Below are positions 34,537 to 45,915 of a DNA stretch of 64,000 nt, piece by piece. Both the position numbers and the translations under genes were made by a program. The notes beneath the pieces are model-generated. The model made no database searches. It was not told the origin of the DNA and worked only from the letters and a program-made list of their open reading frames with translations. How positions within the stretch are numbered: position 1 is the first letter of the stretch; each line of letters opens with the position of its first letter. Origin of the DNA: Lepidodermella squamata (Eukaryota > Gastrotricha); contig JBLDXI010000003.1 in the NCBI GenBank assembly GCA_047495785.1, positions 434,001-498,000 of the forward strand. Reading direction: 5' to 3'.

Positions 34537-35109
34537 TACAAAACCTGACCACAAAAATGGAGCAAACTCACTACAAGTCTGTTCAAATCATTAGGTTTAA
34601 TAAAAAGTTTGTAGCGCTTTCTTGCCCTCGATAGAGAACGGTTGATGTTCCCTGAACCCTGAGCGAATTAATTCGTTCAAATTGCATGTAATCTGCATGT
34701 AAATTTTTCTATTAAAACCCTGCGAAAGTGGTCCAATTTGGCCCGCATGCGAGAAATAATGTTTTATCGGTACCAAAGTTCAACGCATGAAATCGATGTC
34801 GGTTAATTTTTGAGAGCTTCTCAGTTTATTATAGGCGTGTACTTTGCTTCTGTGAGCATTTCTACGTAGCTCAAGTTCAGTGTGGACGCCGTCCTGGCCA
34901 TGTACGTCTCGGGCAAAAGGCAGTAGTCTGACTGCCGAAGCCTTGAATTTTCTTTATTTTTCTCTGTACGGTTAAGATCTGTGCCTTCAAAGAGAGATAA
35001 AAATGGCTTTAAGTTAGTTAGTAAGCACACCGAACCCATCAAAGATTATAGTCATTATAGCAAGTATTGTTTGGTCACCGGAATACCAGTTAAATTGCTT
35101 CATCATACT
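34537..35109. other. Intergenic between nuclear receptor and amidase B
   Basis: Convergent 3' ends. A 73-codon minus-strand frame (35042-34821) has no recognisable motif or splice support. Nothing else seen. Confidence 0.5.
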
Positions 35110-36912
35110 TTATCGACCGAATAGATTGCTGAAAAAATTGGTAACAGCCGGAGGCAAAGCTGGAAGAGGCGGGAGGGCTGGAACTGCAGGAATAGCAGGA
35201 AGTGGAGGCAAAACCGGCGCGGGCTGAATTGGGCCAGGGCCTGGTTGAGGCGGCGGTGGTCTCGGCGTTGTAGGTGGATCTCTGGGCGGCAGTCTCTCGC
35301 AATCAAGTCGAGGATAGTTGGCCGGCAGTTTCGAGGCTCCGAAGTTTGCAGTGTAACCGTAGGCCGCCTTCAACATTTTATCAACCTTTTCAGGCTTAGT
35401 CATCATGAAAAGCCCGATTGGAAGACCCTGCGGAGCATCAGCAGTAGGATCGCTGAAACCAAGCGGCACAGTTATCGACGGATATCCAGTCCACGAGGCT
35501 AACAGGACTAAATTAATAGGTGCTGTAGTCGCGGATCCCCAGTCTTTGTTCGCAGCATCCGAGCCCATCTTAGCAGGGAAGCTGGGAACTGTCGGCCAAA
35601 TGATTATATCGGCATCGCCCAACAGCGGATTTATCGCGTTCGTGATCAGCGAGGCAACTTGGTCGTTGTAGGCCTTGGTTTCTTTATCGCACTGGCCAGC
35701 GACCTTTCCTGCGTCGGAGACGCTTTGCCAGTTCGTCTGGTAATAGCTCGGTAGTTTTTTCGATTGCAGAACTTGATCAACAGTTTGGAACGAGCTGGAA
35801 TTAAAGCGCGCGGTGTCACCCAGGTAGGCATTTCTCCAAGCAGCGATGCAACTGGTTGTTCCAGTTTGGAGTAGGGTGAAGATCGGAGCTGCAGCTGAAT
35901 TGAAGTCGATGGTTTGATTTTTCACCACCGCCCCAGCTGAAGCCATGTTCTGAGTTGCTTCGGTGAACAGGGCCTGAATCTTCGGGTCGACTGAATAGGT
36001 TCCCAAGCCAGGTAGCGGGAATGAAACGTAGGTAAACATGTTGAAAATGTTGATTTTCACTGAATCGAGGCCATTACGGCTGGAATCCACCCCGTAGAAC
36101 ATACCAGGTTTCCCAAGCATGCCATCAAGAATCAACAACGCATCGTCAATATTGCGCGCAATCGGCCCAGTTACGTCTTGCAACAGACTGTTGGGCATAA
36201 CCCCATCCTGTCCCTTGACAGACTTGAGCAGGTTGAGAGGCGGACGGATTCCGACCAAATTGCCTGTTGAAGAAGGCAGATTGATTGAAACCCCAGTTTC
36301 AGTCCCGATTCCACCAACCGCCAGCATGGCATTAGCCGCAGCTGAGTTGCCGCCACTTGATCCGTAGGTGGTGTACTCCCTGGCGTAGGGATTTCGGATT
36401 TGGCCACCAGTTTCAGAATTTCCCCACGCCTCTTTATCAGCCATTGGTGACATGTTGGCCTTGGCAATGAAAATTGCACCCTGATCCTTGCAATTCTTCA
36501 CTACAGTCGCGTCCTTATTCGGAAATTGATTTTTGAACGCCGATAGACCATTTGTCGTAGCCATACCAACAACGTCAATGTTGTCCTTGGCAACCAGGGG
36601 AGCGCAGTGGAGGGGGCCTTTCAACTTTCCAGTCGTCGTGAAGTACGAGTCGAGAGCTAGCGCTTCGGCGATGGCGGCATTTGCATTGGTCGCAACAATA
36701 GCACCAGTGTCGTTTTGATAGCCATATCTATCGATGCGTTGCAGGTACCCAGCAATAATGCCGGCGCAGGTTACATATCGCTGCTTGATCGCGGCTTGAA
36801 TGTCGGAGATCTTCGCAATCGTGTAGTCGAAATTAGCTGCGGGAGGAATAGGAGGCGCTTGCTGGCTGGATAGACCAGCTAGAAAACCGATGAAAATCAA
36901 GGCTCGCAACAT
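35110..36912 (-). CDS. Secreted amidase-signature family hydrolase B
   Basis: Intronless minus-strand gene of about 600 codons. I start at MLRALIF (36912) rather than an in-frame ATG at 36945, because the earlier ATG lies only ~10 bp from the TATA box (36960-36953) and would not leave room for a transcript start. The signal peptide, LVAKDN lysine, YGSSGG and TETGVS serines match paralog A. The tail is shorter (about 60 residues), Pro-rich and lacks the poly-Thr runs. DNA identity to A is high through the catalytic domain (for example around 35840-35920 against 29990-30070), so the duplication is fairly recent or kept alike by conversion. Confidence 0.9.
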   Translation of the reverse strand: MLRALIFIGFLAGLSSQQAPPIPPAANFDYTIAKISDIQAAIKQRYVTCAGIIAGYLQRIDRYGYQNDTGAIVATNANAAIAEALALDSYFTTTGKLKGPLHCAPLVAKDNIDVVGMATTNGLSAFKNQFPNKDATVVKNCKDQGAIFIAKANMSPMADKEAWGNSETGGQIRNPYAREYTTYGSSGGNSAAANAMLAVGGIGTETGVSINLPSSTGNLVGIRPPLNLLKSVKGQDGVMPNSLLQDVTGPIARNIDDALLILDGMLGKPGMFYGVDSSRNGLDSVKINIFNMFTYVSFPLPGLGTYSVDPKIQALFTEATQNMASAGAVVKNQTIDFNSAAAPIFTLLQTGTTSCIAAWRNAYLGDTARFNSSSFQTVDQVLQSKKLPSYYQTNWQSVSDAGKVAGQCDKETKAYNDQVASLITNAINPLLGDADIIIWPTVPSFPAKMGSDAANKDWGSATTAPINLVLLASWTGYPSITVPLGFSDPTADAPQGLPIGLFMMTKPEKVDKMLKAAYGYTANFGASKLPANYPRLDCERLPPRDPPTTPRPPPPQPGPGPIQPAPVLPPLPAIPAVPALPPLPALPPAVTNFFSNLFGR

Positions 36913-37030
36913 GATATAATGTTTTGAGGAATCAGCAGGGGGCATAATGCGACCTATATATGGTATTCAGCAATTACGCCTCTTCTTACACTTAGCTCAT
37001 CCTTGAGTCAATAAGGTGGTGTCATAACCA
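36913..37030 (-). promoter_or_regulatory. Promoter of amidase B
   Basis: TATATAGG on the minus strand at 36960-36953. The CTCATCCTTGAGTCAATAA block with TGAGTCA at 37004-37010 is conserved with amidase A at a similar distance from the TATA box. Confidence 0.6.
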
Positions 37031-37142
37031 GGGATTTTAACCACTCAATGCTCACGTGAGCAAATAAACAGACATGTTTTGTACGTACAAAATCGCTGAG
37101 TAAATAATCTTTACTTCTTACAGCCCAGTTACCGACAAGATA

Positions 37143-37628
37143 TCACTGGAATGTTAAATAGCTTCTGAGTGTTTTCGGTAAATTTTCTGCCAAACCTGTG
37201 TCAATAGACATAACGCGTGCCTCGAAGCCCGATTTTGGGCTGAGATTTTTTAAGACAATATTCCGACACATAGCCTGCAGTTTCATCGGATAACACTGCC
37301 TTAGTAAAGCGTTCAATCGTTTGTCTTTCAAATCTGAGATTAAGGCAAAGTTGAAAGCTGAATTGCTCCGAGTTGCCACTAACATGTCGGCTAATTTAGT
37401 GGTCAACCTATGCTGCTCGTCGGCCTCGTTGAATAATCTAGCCATCGTCAACTCCGTCGGCTGTTTGAGAGAGGTGAAATGACGAGTCAGGTCGGCTTGC
37501 GACATCAACTTGTAGTAGAAGCAATTTTCGAGCCCGCGACACTCGCCGGAGTTGTAGAGACTGATTTGCGATGACGATTTAGCGCAGGGTTTGAAGCCGA
37601 GCATTCGCCAGAATTCAACAGAGCTCAT
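37143..37628 (-). CDS. Hypothetical protein, 161 residues
   Basis: Open minus-strand frame starting MSSVEFWRMLGFKPC and ending LRSYLTFQ. No signal peptide. Seven cysteines and a mostly helical look; no family recognised. Support for being a real gene comes from its decayed relative at 31230-31430 in the same position beside amidase A. It is read in the same direction as amidase B and lies about 230 bp upstream of it, so it could share control sequences. Confidence 0.5.
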   Translation of the reverse strand: MSSVEFWRMLGFKPCAKSSSQISLYNSGECRGLENCFYYKLMSQADLTRHFTSLKQPTELTMARLFNEADEQHRLTTKLADMLVATRSNSAFNFALISDLKDKRLNALLRQCYPMKLQAMCRNIVLKNLSPKSGFEARVMSIDTGLAENLPKTLRSYLTFQ

Positions 37629-38664
37629 CGCGTGGCTTCTGAAGTCAGCTCTGATCTATGTCTGATGAAAAATCTATGTTAAGACTAGAAATGTGCCAGA
37701 AGAAATCAATAAGGACTTACTCTCAGAGAATAAGGAGGTATTGATTGAAACATTTGCGTGAAACATGGTGTCAAATTACTTAGAATAGAAACTGCGACGT
37801 GAGCAAAATTCGTGCTCATACATCTCTATTTAAACGATTGTCATTTTTGTATCGTAATAAAGCGTATAAAATTGTGCGTAAAATTACAACTGTATGCAGT
37901 ACCCGACATGGACCGTCATGGTATTGAGATTTCATGTTTGATTTCCCAGCCCCTGTTTTTGCAGCTGGCTTTGCTAATTCCTAAGGAAGGGCCTGCTAAT
38001 TGCCACGTTGTACTAAAACGTTATTTCATAAGTAGCTGTTGTAAGTTGTAAGTAGCTTATTGGCGCCAGTGTACCCGTAAACACATAAAATATAATCTAT
38101 GCCATCCCTACATCATCCGTGAAATTTCAAGAAACTTTGATGACAACAATTCCAAATGGCACAAATGGTATTCTAGGCTTATCATAAGCTTGACGCTTGT
38201 CTGAAACCTGAAAATAGCTATCCGAATGATTTTCTCAGATTTGATTTCTAGTGATGTAAAAGAGTAACTAAACATCTCCCAAATGCATCGCCTACGCAAT
38301 TTGCCGCTATAAAAACACGGCGGCTAATTACTCGAATGATGAAATTAGGTGCAGTCCTAAGGTGCAATTTTGTTGCTGGTGTGTAAAGCGGCGAGAAAAA
38401 CACCCGTGCTGAGATAACAGTCATTATTTTCCGATGCGTTAAGCTCTCGTGCGGTTTATAAAAAGCTCCGGGCCCAGCAAACCGTGGGCGGTTCAATTGT
38501 TCAATGAATTTCAATTGTAGCCAACAACGACCGACTACCAGTTTTTTTACTAATTAAAAAAAATTGACTGCATGCCACGCTGTCAGGCGCAGCGGTGAAT
38601 ATAAACCGCGCGAAATGCAAAATCGACCGCACAGTTTCTCACATTTTCTTGAAATTTTATTATC
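37629..38664. other. Intergenic upstream of the Ly6 cluster
   Basis: No gene supported. TATAAAC at 38600-38606 lies 65 bp before the first Ly6 start codon, the same spacing as for the second Ly6 gene. Confidence 0.5.
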
Positions 38665-39141
38665 ATGTCGCTTCTTAAATTTTACGCCATCGCCGCTTTG
38701 ACTGTGGTCTGCTTCGCTCACGTCACTTGTTCGTTTAATTCGCCAAGTTTTTTGTTCGATTTTTCTGTTCCGTTCTTGCGTAGATGGATTGATTTGTTGG
38801 TCTGGAACTGGCAATACACAATCGGGCTGGACCAATTGCAGTATCACGAGCGGCCACTGCACGGTAAAACTTCAATTTATATACAGCTTGCAATGTCCTA
38901 GCGATGCTTTGCTTTCCAGAAAATTGTTACCAAGACAAGCGGCGTTGAAACGTACTCTAAATCGTGCATTTCCACGTGTACAGCTTCGACAAACACGTGC
39001 GCCTCTGGCGTTTGCGTCGACGTATTTTGCTGCGATTCCGACAACTGCAACTCGGCTATCATGGGCAAAGCCCTGTCCGGCTACGTCATCGCCGCGTCGG
39101 CTCTTCTCAGCCTCGGAGCATTTGCGGCATACCGATTCTGA
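38665..39141 (+). CDS. Ly6/three-finger protein 1
   Basis: Exons 38665-38728, 38784-38863 and 38920-39141 encode 121 residues. Signal peptide (MSLLKFYAIAALTVVCFA), then a cysteine-rich domain with CWSG, a mid CISTC, and the diagnostic end CCDSDNCN, followed by a hydrophobic C-terminus typical of a GPI-attachment signal. It is probably a membrane-anchored extracellular protein. Exon layout (signal exon ending phase 1, then a phase 0 junction before KIVTK) is shared with genes 2 and 4 of the cluster. The first donor (GTTCGT) is weak; an alternative 3' shift of that site is possible. Confidence 0.85.
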
Positions 39142-40939
39142 AGTTGCGACGCCTCGATGATAGCTGATTAAGTGACAAGCTTATTTTTGCGTGCAAATGT
39201 TTCAATTTGAGAAAATAAAAGTACTCATATTCAATTCATCGCTCCAATCTCTAATAGTTGAAGGCACTGGGATACTGAGATCGGGTCGATGAATTGCCAA
39301 TGTCTGCTAAGCAAAGCTTTTGATACGTGCGACCGGCGAAGAGTGGATATTGTTGATATTGACAAAAGAATGTTGCGCATTCGCCACATCGCAGTTGTCC
39401 TTTGTTCTGCATCTTTGATCGTTGAGAATCCGGGTATTATCAAAATTCTGCATTGCATTGCCAAATGACCACGTTAAAATCGTATTCGAGATCCGGAAAA
39501 TGTGTAGCTCATTGCTCAGCCGTCCGGGCGTGGGTAGAATGGTAGAATTGATGGGAAGAACCGTTTTGCTTCAATCGCACTTAACATGTTGTGGCTGGAA
39601 AGAGCGGCGAAAGAGCAACCAGCCGATAACGTTGATTATTCTTCCAGCGAACAATAGAAAGTAGGATAATTAGTTTCGGCTAATTATAGCCGTGAATTTG
39701 ACGGCCCGTAACACGCAAATTCACAAACATCTTTTAAAGCAAACCACGAAAAAAAACAACCGTGAGGAATAGCCAACGTTTCTCTTTTGCCATTCAACTC
39801 GATAACACGTATCCTCACGCGAATCAAAGAGCTGTTGAAAAAACGGCCGCATCGAAGTTGTTGTGGGGAAGTCATAGTTTCATTGTTGAAAGTTCCGGTC
39901 GCGCTAGTTTTCCAAGTGCGTAAAGACATACAGATGGCGTCAAAGAGTAAGGCAGAAAGTGTCGCCAGCATTTCATATCAGAGAAAATAGTCAGAATAAA
40001 TGGTCAATCTCGATCAAGCTCGTGGTAATCGGGATCCAGCCAGACTGTGGCGTCACCAATGGCAAAGAGGATGATGCTTTTGATTCGGGAGAACAGCATC
40101 GAACGTCAAACGGTACGATCGATGGAAAAAGTGAAAAAAGGTTCCGATATGTAACAGAAAACAGAATAGTGTAATTTCGGTGTCAGATTCTTATTATTCG
40201 GAACCGACGGAGCTGTCAACTTTTTTCGCTAATCAGGAATTCGGCTGTGTTTCTCTGGGGTCCTTTTGCGTGTAAGAAAATCAGCTGACAGCTGAAACAA
40301 AAAGAATTTACTCCTCCTAACTCCAAAAGATGAGAGATCATGAGAATATAGGCCTAAGACCCCGAAAGAGGCTTCAGATCTAATACTAACAGGTATCTAC
40401 ATCTGAATTATTTCTGGACTAGAGAAGGCTTTTAGTTAAATTTGCCTCAATTGGGGAGTCGAGAGCGCTAGGTTTGCAAAATTTTGTTGGAAAGTTCTAA
40501 TGTGTTCTAATGTGTAAAAACTTGAAATAAATCAAAGCATTCAAAGTGCTCAAGAAGCATCCGTCAAGTGAGTGCAATGCTGGCTTGACTTCTTGAGTAA
40601 GCGTATCGTAACGTGATGCAAAAAGTTAAATAAAACAGCAGGTAAATAGACGCGGGGCCACAGTGCCCCGAAAATAGCTACGGGGCCGTTGGTTGTATTG
40701 TAATAAATGCGAAGATAATTATGCTCCTTCAAAATAAGAGATGGAAGTTAGGATAATTGCTTTTTTCATATTCATAGGTAGAAATGTTGAGAAAAAACTA
40801 TAACGAGATGATATCGACGCCGCCCAACTGGAATATTCTACCTCAGGTCACCGCGGCCGCTCGCGTCCTCAGGCTATATAAAGCCGCGATTCCTATGGTC
40901 GTTTAGAAAATTCATCCAAAATTTAGAATTGTTTACAAA
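39142..40939 (+). promoter_or_regulatory. Intergenic with TATA box of Ly6 gene 2
   Basis: TATATAAAG at 40875-40883 is 65 bp before the ATG. A short motif, AG(T)TAGGATAATTG or close, occurs at about 39661, 40748 and 42144, upstream of each Ly6 unit, and may be a shared control element. Otherwise no gene or repeat identified in the ~1.8 kb. Confidence 0.5.
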
Positions 40940-41409
40940 ATGGCATCCACTACTTTCGCCCTTGCCGCCGCTTTCGCTGCTGTTCTGATGGCTCCGCTTG
41001 CCAGTAAGAAGCATTAATGTATGATGCCGGCATATCAATTTATTCGATTTTCAGCCGGGCTTTTAACGTGCTACTCGGGCAGTGGCAACTCTGTAACCGA
41101 TAAATGCAACATCACCAGCGGATACTGTTCGGTAGGATTTTTATTGCTTTTCAGTAACGTTTAATGAATAATGTTCACGTTAAGAAAATCGTCACAAAAT
41201 ATGCCGGCTCTGAGTCCTACACCAAGTCCTGCCTATCGTCCTGCTCCGCCAACACCAACGTTTGTGCGCTCGGCGTTTGCGCCGATTCGTTCTGTTGCGA
41301 TTCAAACCTGTGCAATGCGGCTGCGGTCACTTATCCAGCCATCTCAAACATCTTGCTCGGGTCTGCTGCTGTGGCCATTGCTGCATTCGCTGCTGTTCTA
41401 CGCGGATAA
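40940..41409 (+). CDS. Ly6/three-finger protein 2
   Basis: Exons 40940-41003, 41055-41131 and 41185-41409 encode 121 residues, the same length as protein 1. Signal peptide rich in Ala, then GLLTCYSGSG, CLSSC, and CCDSNLCN, and a hydrophobic Ala/Val-rich tail ending LRG (GPI signal). The splice sites are clear. It aligns with protein 1 along its length (KIVTK opens the last exon in both), so the two are recent duplicates. Confidence 0.9.
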
Positions 41410-41634
41410 ATAGTTCCGATTGAGTGACCGTTAGCTTAACAACGCAGTAAAAAAATCCTGTTTATTTCAGGATTCCTGTTATTAAGTAATCAGCTCTGTT
41501 TTTATCAACTATGTTAATCGTCAGTAAAAATGGCTGTTGCCGCTGCTTGTAATTTTTAGAGCTTTTTCGATTCAGTGAATTCGACATAATTCGACATTAG
41601 TGAGATATCTCTGAAATTATATGAGAAAGTCTGC

Positions 41635-41825
41635 ATATCGTTAGAATCGTTGAATTACTCAGATTCGGGCTTGCTTACATCCATTTCAAGGTGATGGGTG
41701 ACAAGTAAAAAGTCTTTTGTTTTGGCTCCTTTATTCACGTTAAAAAAGGAGCTTTTTACTATTGACGCTAAATGGATGCGAACAAGCCTAAATCCAAGTC
41801 ATTTTACATACGATTCTAACGATAT
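41635..41825. mobile_element. Palindromic MITE, copy B
   Basis: A 191-bp fold-back related to 32216-32411. Both start ATATCG(T/C)TAG and carry the AAGGTGAYGGGTGACAAGTA arm. The right arm of copy B is more degraded. Confidence 0.8.
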
Positions 41826-42274
41826 ATCGTATCGAGGCGGATATGCAACGAACAGAGCAGTTGTGACATAGGCAATCAGCAATACAAAGTTCAACATTAT
41901 CTAGCTGCTTGTCGATACATTAAGAACTATGATATACGAACACGCAGCAGAAATCGTAACGAAAAGACGAACATCGTGACGTGGCAAGCAAGCGGTCTCG
42001 AAATAGTAACGTCGAGGTGACCGAGTGTTATGCAAAAAAATAATGCTCAACGCTAATTAGACAGCAAGTAAAAATACAATGTGGCCGGTTGCTTCTTAGA
42101 ATAACGCGGCGATATTTTTGCTGACGTGAACAATACAAAAAAGTAGGATAATTGCATTTTAATAGTTGAATAATATCAGAATATTGGAAGCAAAAATAAT
42201 TTCGGGTAATTACGAGGGAAGCCGCCCGAGCTGAAAAAATAACACATTAGTTCATCGCGGGCGTCGAGAAGTGC

Positions 42275-42690
42275 TATAAAGCCATGATTTCAACAGCCGA
42301 AGAACATTTCAAGCAAGCTCGGGTAGCGGTAATTCAGCAACCGCACAATGCAGCATCACGGCTAAATGCAAATACAAAATGCAAGCTATTCTTGCTTGCA
42401 TTTTTAATTTTTCATAAAAAAAAATGCACAACTAAATACTGTAAATACCGTAAAGGAGGTGCCCCCTGGGCTTGTATTTGGGCATTTTCGCCTTGTGTTT
42501 AGAAAATTGTCACAAAATCGCAGTCTTACGCGGCGAGTCTTACACCAAGCCCTGCCTTTCCTCCTGCACGGTCACCACCAATAGAGCACTCGTGCCATTA
42601 TTAAGAATTTTCAAGTCTCAGAAACGCGTCAACATCGGCCATTTTCAACTAGCTGTGAACGCCCCGGGATCCTCTCACAATCGTTGAAAT
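42275..42690 (+). pseudogene. Ly6 pseudogene
   Basis: TATAAA at 42275-42280 and the sequence after it parallel the start of Ly6 gene 2. About 42335-42370 resembles its second exon (AATGCAGCATCAC). 42511-42600 resembles the start of its third exon (AAAATTGTCACAAAATCGC, then TACACCAAGCCCTGCCTTTC). The signal-peptide start and the CCDxxxCN end are lost, and no full frame remains. Confidence 0.75.
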
Positions 42691-43022
42691 CAACGCTGAG
42701 CAAGCTTTGATTGTTGGCTGTTCAGATTAAATGAAAAATGTAACTCAGATATTTCTATTTTATTTACTTTTTACGCTCCAGAACTATTCCGCAAGACTTC
42801 TGAATTACTAATAATTTAATATCTAAACTTTTGGAGCACACTGCTACAGGCTACAGGCTAACACGAACAATTAAATGAAATAAATATAGGTACGAAACAT
42901 CGAGTTGTTGTCGCAATTCTCCGAAAATACCAAGTGCTTATAATACCGAGTATTGTGACAAGAGCTAGGTAGGCAAGCATGTTCCACGTAGCGACAAGCT
43001 CATTACATAATGCTGCTGTATG

Positions 43023-43694
43023 ATGACGGGATTCTTGTTCGTCGCCTCCATACTTTCAGCCTTATTTGTGGCTGCCCGTAAGTGGCAAGAAGGTTTTCAT
43101 AGAAACTAGAAGATGATTGTTTACTCTAGAGATGATCAATTGTTACTACGGTTTTGGTGAGGTTGGTTCGCCATGGACGATTTGTACGACAAACAGCACT
43201 TGCGTGGTGAGATGCAGCTTTTAAAAAACATGTAACAACAGCCTACTCGAAAACAAGGCTTTGACATTTGAGTATTTCATGCAATGATTTGAGCTGGGAA
43301 ATTTATCCAAAAATGAAATATTATCAAACATTTCGAGAAAACTTTATTAGGTATTCGATTCAAAATTTTATTATTTTATTATTTCGTTATTTGATTTGTA
43401 CTATCATTTCAGAATTTAGTATTTAGCTGAAGACCCTGTCTAATTTACTCGTTTAATATTCACTAGAAATATACACTTACACGTTTCTTCACGGAGAACT
43501 TCAGTCGAGGCTGCGTTGACGCATGCTACAACTACAAGAGCAAGTGCTACAACGGCTACTGCATCAGTGCGACGTGTTGTGCCACCGATCTTTGCAACGA
43601 AAGCCCGGATTTATGGCGATTTCAACGACCCAGCACCTTATCAACTCTCATCATATGCGTTGTTCTCATACAACTTATAAATGAAATGTTCTGA
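43023..43694 (+). CDS. Ly6/three-finger protein 3
   Basis: Exons 43023-43077, 43130-43206 and 43467-43694 encode 119 residues. Signal peptide MTGFLFVASILSALF; NCYYGFG; CVDACYNY; CCATDLCN; hydrophobic tail. Same intron phases as genes 1 and 2 (phase 1, then phase 0). The second intron is longer (260 bp). The sequence is much more diverged than between genes 1 and 2. Confidence 0.88.
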
Positions 43695-44240
43695 ATAATG
43701 GGAATAACAACTAATTATTTCGAAAATTTGCAGTGTTTCAAATTCAATACGTTAGAAAAACGGAAATAACAGTAAAAACGTATGATACAAATTGCGCTAA
43801 GTGTCGCTTTTTCCTTCAGCCAGTCCAGACGAAAAATAAACCTTCGGAATGGTGGAAAGCGAAAGCCATAATTTTTGAACTCCCTCAGAGAAACATGTTT
43901 ACATTTTATTTACGCATTGGAGTTTACGAGATGTTGTATGCCAAAAGCCCGAGATTCAGACGTCAAGCCTTATCCTTTGCCCTGAAAAAGATTAATTGAG
44001 CATGTGGGTGGATGATTATACAAGATGTGAGACATTGGCCACTATTCATGCTCATTGAGGTTTACTAATTAACAAATTCCTCTCCTAATTATTTCCATTC
44101 CAACTCCTCTGCTTTTTACAGTAATTTGCGGCTATTACGTCGGTTTATTACTCAGAGGTGCTAATATAACATATGGTCACTTTTATCACAGTGGCATATG
44201 TTTCCAGTGAGAAAAACAAATAAATAGCCTAAAATTCATC
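43695..44240. other. Intergenic
   Basis: One 88-codon frame (43733-43999) has no motif, signal or splice support and is likely chance. No repeats noted. Confidence 0.45.
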
Positions 44241-44966
44241 ATGACCAAACAACGAATGCGAAAAAACTTTATTCGCATTACGCACAAAATGAGCGATTCG
44301 TACCGAAGATTTTGCGAGGCCTGTTGGCTCGGCGAGCTGAACTACGTCACTGAAAACATTTCGACAACCGAATCCATCAACCAGCTTCACGAGCCGAAAG
44401 GCTACGCGCCACTGCACCTCGCTAGTTTCAACGGCCATTTCGAGGTCGCGAAGATTTTGCTAGAGAACAAGGCTGAGGTGGATCTGGTTAGCAAGCATGG
44501 CGAGACGAGTTTGATGGTCGCGAGTTCACGGGGCCATTTTAAAATCGCGAGGATACTGCTAGAATCCGGAGCCAATGTCCACGCAAAAAATTCTTCGGAG
44601 GTCAAAGAATTCAGGGGCTCTACGGCCCTTCACTATGCTGCTAGAAGTGGCCGGCCCGATGTAGCTCGACTACTGATCCAACACGGGGCGAATGTTCACG
44701 ATGTTAATGAAAACGCGAAAACGCCTCTCATCGAGGCTGCTAGGAGTGGCCACTTGGAAATGTGCCGCATGTTGGTGTTAGACTACGGCGCTGCGTCGGA
44801 TTTGTCGCTATCTGCGAGAGCTAGCCAGGCGCTGCATGAGGCTGCGATTTCAGGCCACGATGCTATAGTCAAGTTTCTGATCGAGCATAGCAACAACAAG
44901 AATGCAGCGAATTCGGAAGAAGCGAGTGAAAGAACCGAGTTTATGATGGCCTTTCTGTTTCTCTGA
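44241..44966 (+). CDS. Ankyrin-repeat protein, 241 residues
   Basis: Single-exon gene starting MTKQRMRKN. Five to six ankyrin repeats are visible: GYAPLHLASFNGHFEVAKIL, GETSLMVASSRGHFKIARIL, STALHYAARSGRPDVARLL, KTPLIEAARSGHLEMCRML, SQALHEAAISGHDAIVKFL. No signal peptide; probably a cytosolic protein-binding scaffold. It ends soon after the last repeat. The N-terminal repeat region (FCEACWLGELNYV) fits a capping repeat. It may be related in origin to the ankyrin-SOCS gene at 46868. Confidence 0.88.
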   Translation: MTKQRMRKNFIRITHKMSDSYRRFCEACWLGELNYVTENISTTESINQLHEPKGYAPLHLASFNGHFEVAKILLENKAEVDLVSKHGETSLMVASSRGHFKIARILLESGANVHAKNSSEVKEFRGSTALHYAARSGRPDVARLLIQHGANVHDVNENAKTPLIEAARSGHLEMCRMLVLDYGAASDLSLSARASQALHEAAISGHDAIVKFLIEHSNNKNAANSEEASERTEFMMAFLFL

Positions 44967-45915
44967 AGCTCCTTGAAGCATGTCACATTTTTTGCCTCAA
45001 CCTCAAGCCTCATTTCTGTTGTTTTTGTGCGTTTGGATTTGTCTAGCCGTTACATCTCTTACTTATTTCGACTAAAATGAAACCCTACCCAGAAGGATAT
45101 CAGTTCGCAAATTTCAGAGATCAATAGATCTTTTGCATATCTTAAGGACCATTTGAGACGTGGCAAGCGATTTCGGCCCTATCTCTATCTTGCAGTCTAT
45201 CTTTGAAATTTGGCTGCTGTGGAATAATGATTATGCTTCAGTTGTTACCCCTTCAAACGCCTGTGAAGATAGAGATAGGGCCGAAATGCTAGCCCTATCT
45301 CTATCTCGTTTGTCTTGCATATTTTTGGTGGACGTTAAGCTGGTCTAATTTCTGTTCTCAATTTTCTATTCTCAGCTTAATGCTTAACTCTTCAATATAC
45401 GTACGTAAAATTTGGAGAGTTTTGATCAAGCTGATATCATATGGCTACAAGTCTAAGAGCTCTAATATTTGCGTCTCATAGATACTGCGAAATTCTTCTT
45501 ATATGCGATCTAGCAGTCAGCTTATGGTTTTTCACGGTTCCTTTCAGTTCATCGGCAGCTCATCGCGGTAAATCATATGAACCGTAAATCAGGATTCCGT
45601 AGGATTCATTGCAACGTGTTGCATTGCATAACCTTTTTTGCTTCTAGTCCATATGTCTAGCCCTTGTCCTTTCTCAGGTACATTTGAAAAGGCATTGTTT
45701 CTTCTACATATTTATTATCTTATCGCATACCAAATAAGGCGGGGGCGTATACTGTGGCTTGATTTTGATATAAGCCAATTCATCACCATAATCTTTCCCT
45801 TAATCATGATTGTCGCTTATATATAAGACCCTGCACCGAGCCTCATTGTATCAAATACAAAGCAGACGAAGTCTTTTCTTTTTCTTTGCAACACTACCTT
45901 TCGTGACCTTTTACC
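44967..45915. promoter_or_regulatory. Intergenic with fold-back repeat and TATA box of the His-rich gene
   Basis: A perfect 21-bp inverted repeat (45171-45191 and 45266-45286, core GGCCCTATCTCTATC) forms a hairpin; part of the arm recurs at 45290-45307. TATATATAAG at 45818-45827 lies about 90 bp before the His-rich gene start codon. Confidence 0.65.

Noticed and set aside
36913-36945. Earlier in-frame ATG of amidase B
   Set aside because: Too close to the TATA box to be in the transcript; MLRALIF matches the start of amidase A and opens the signal peptide.
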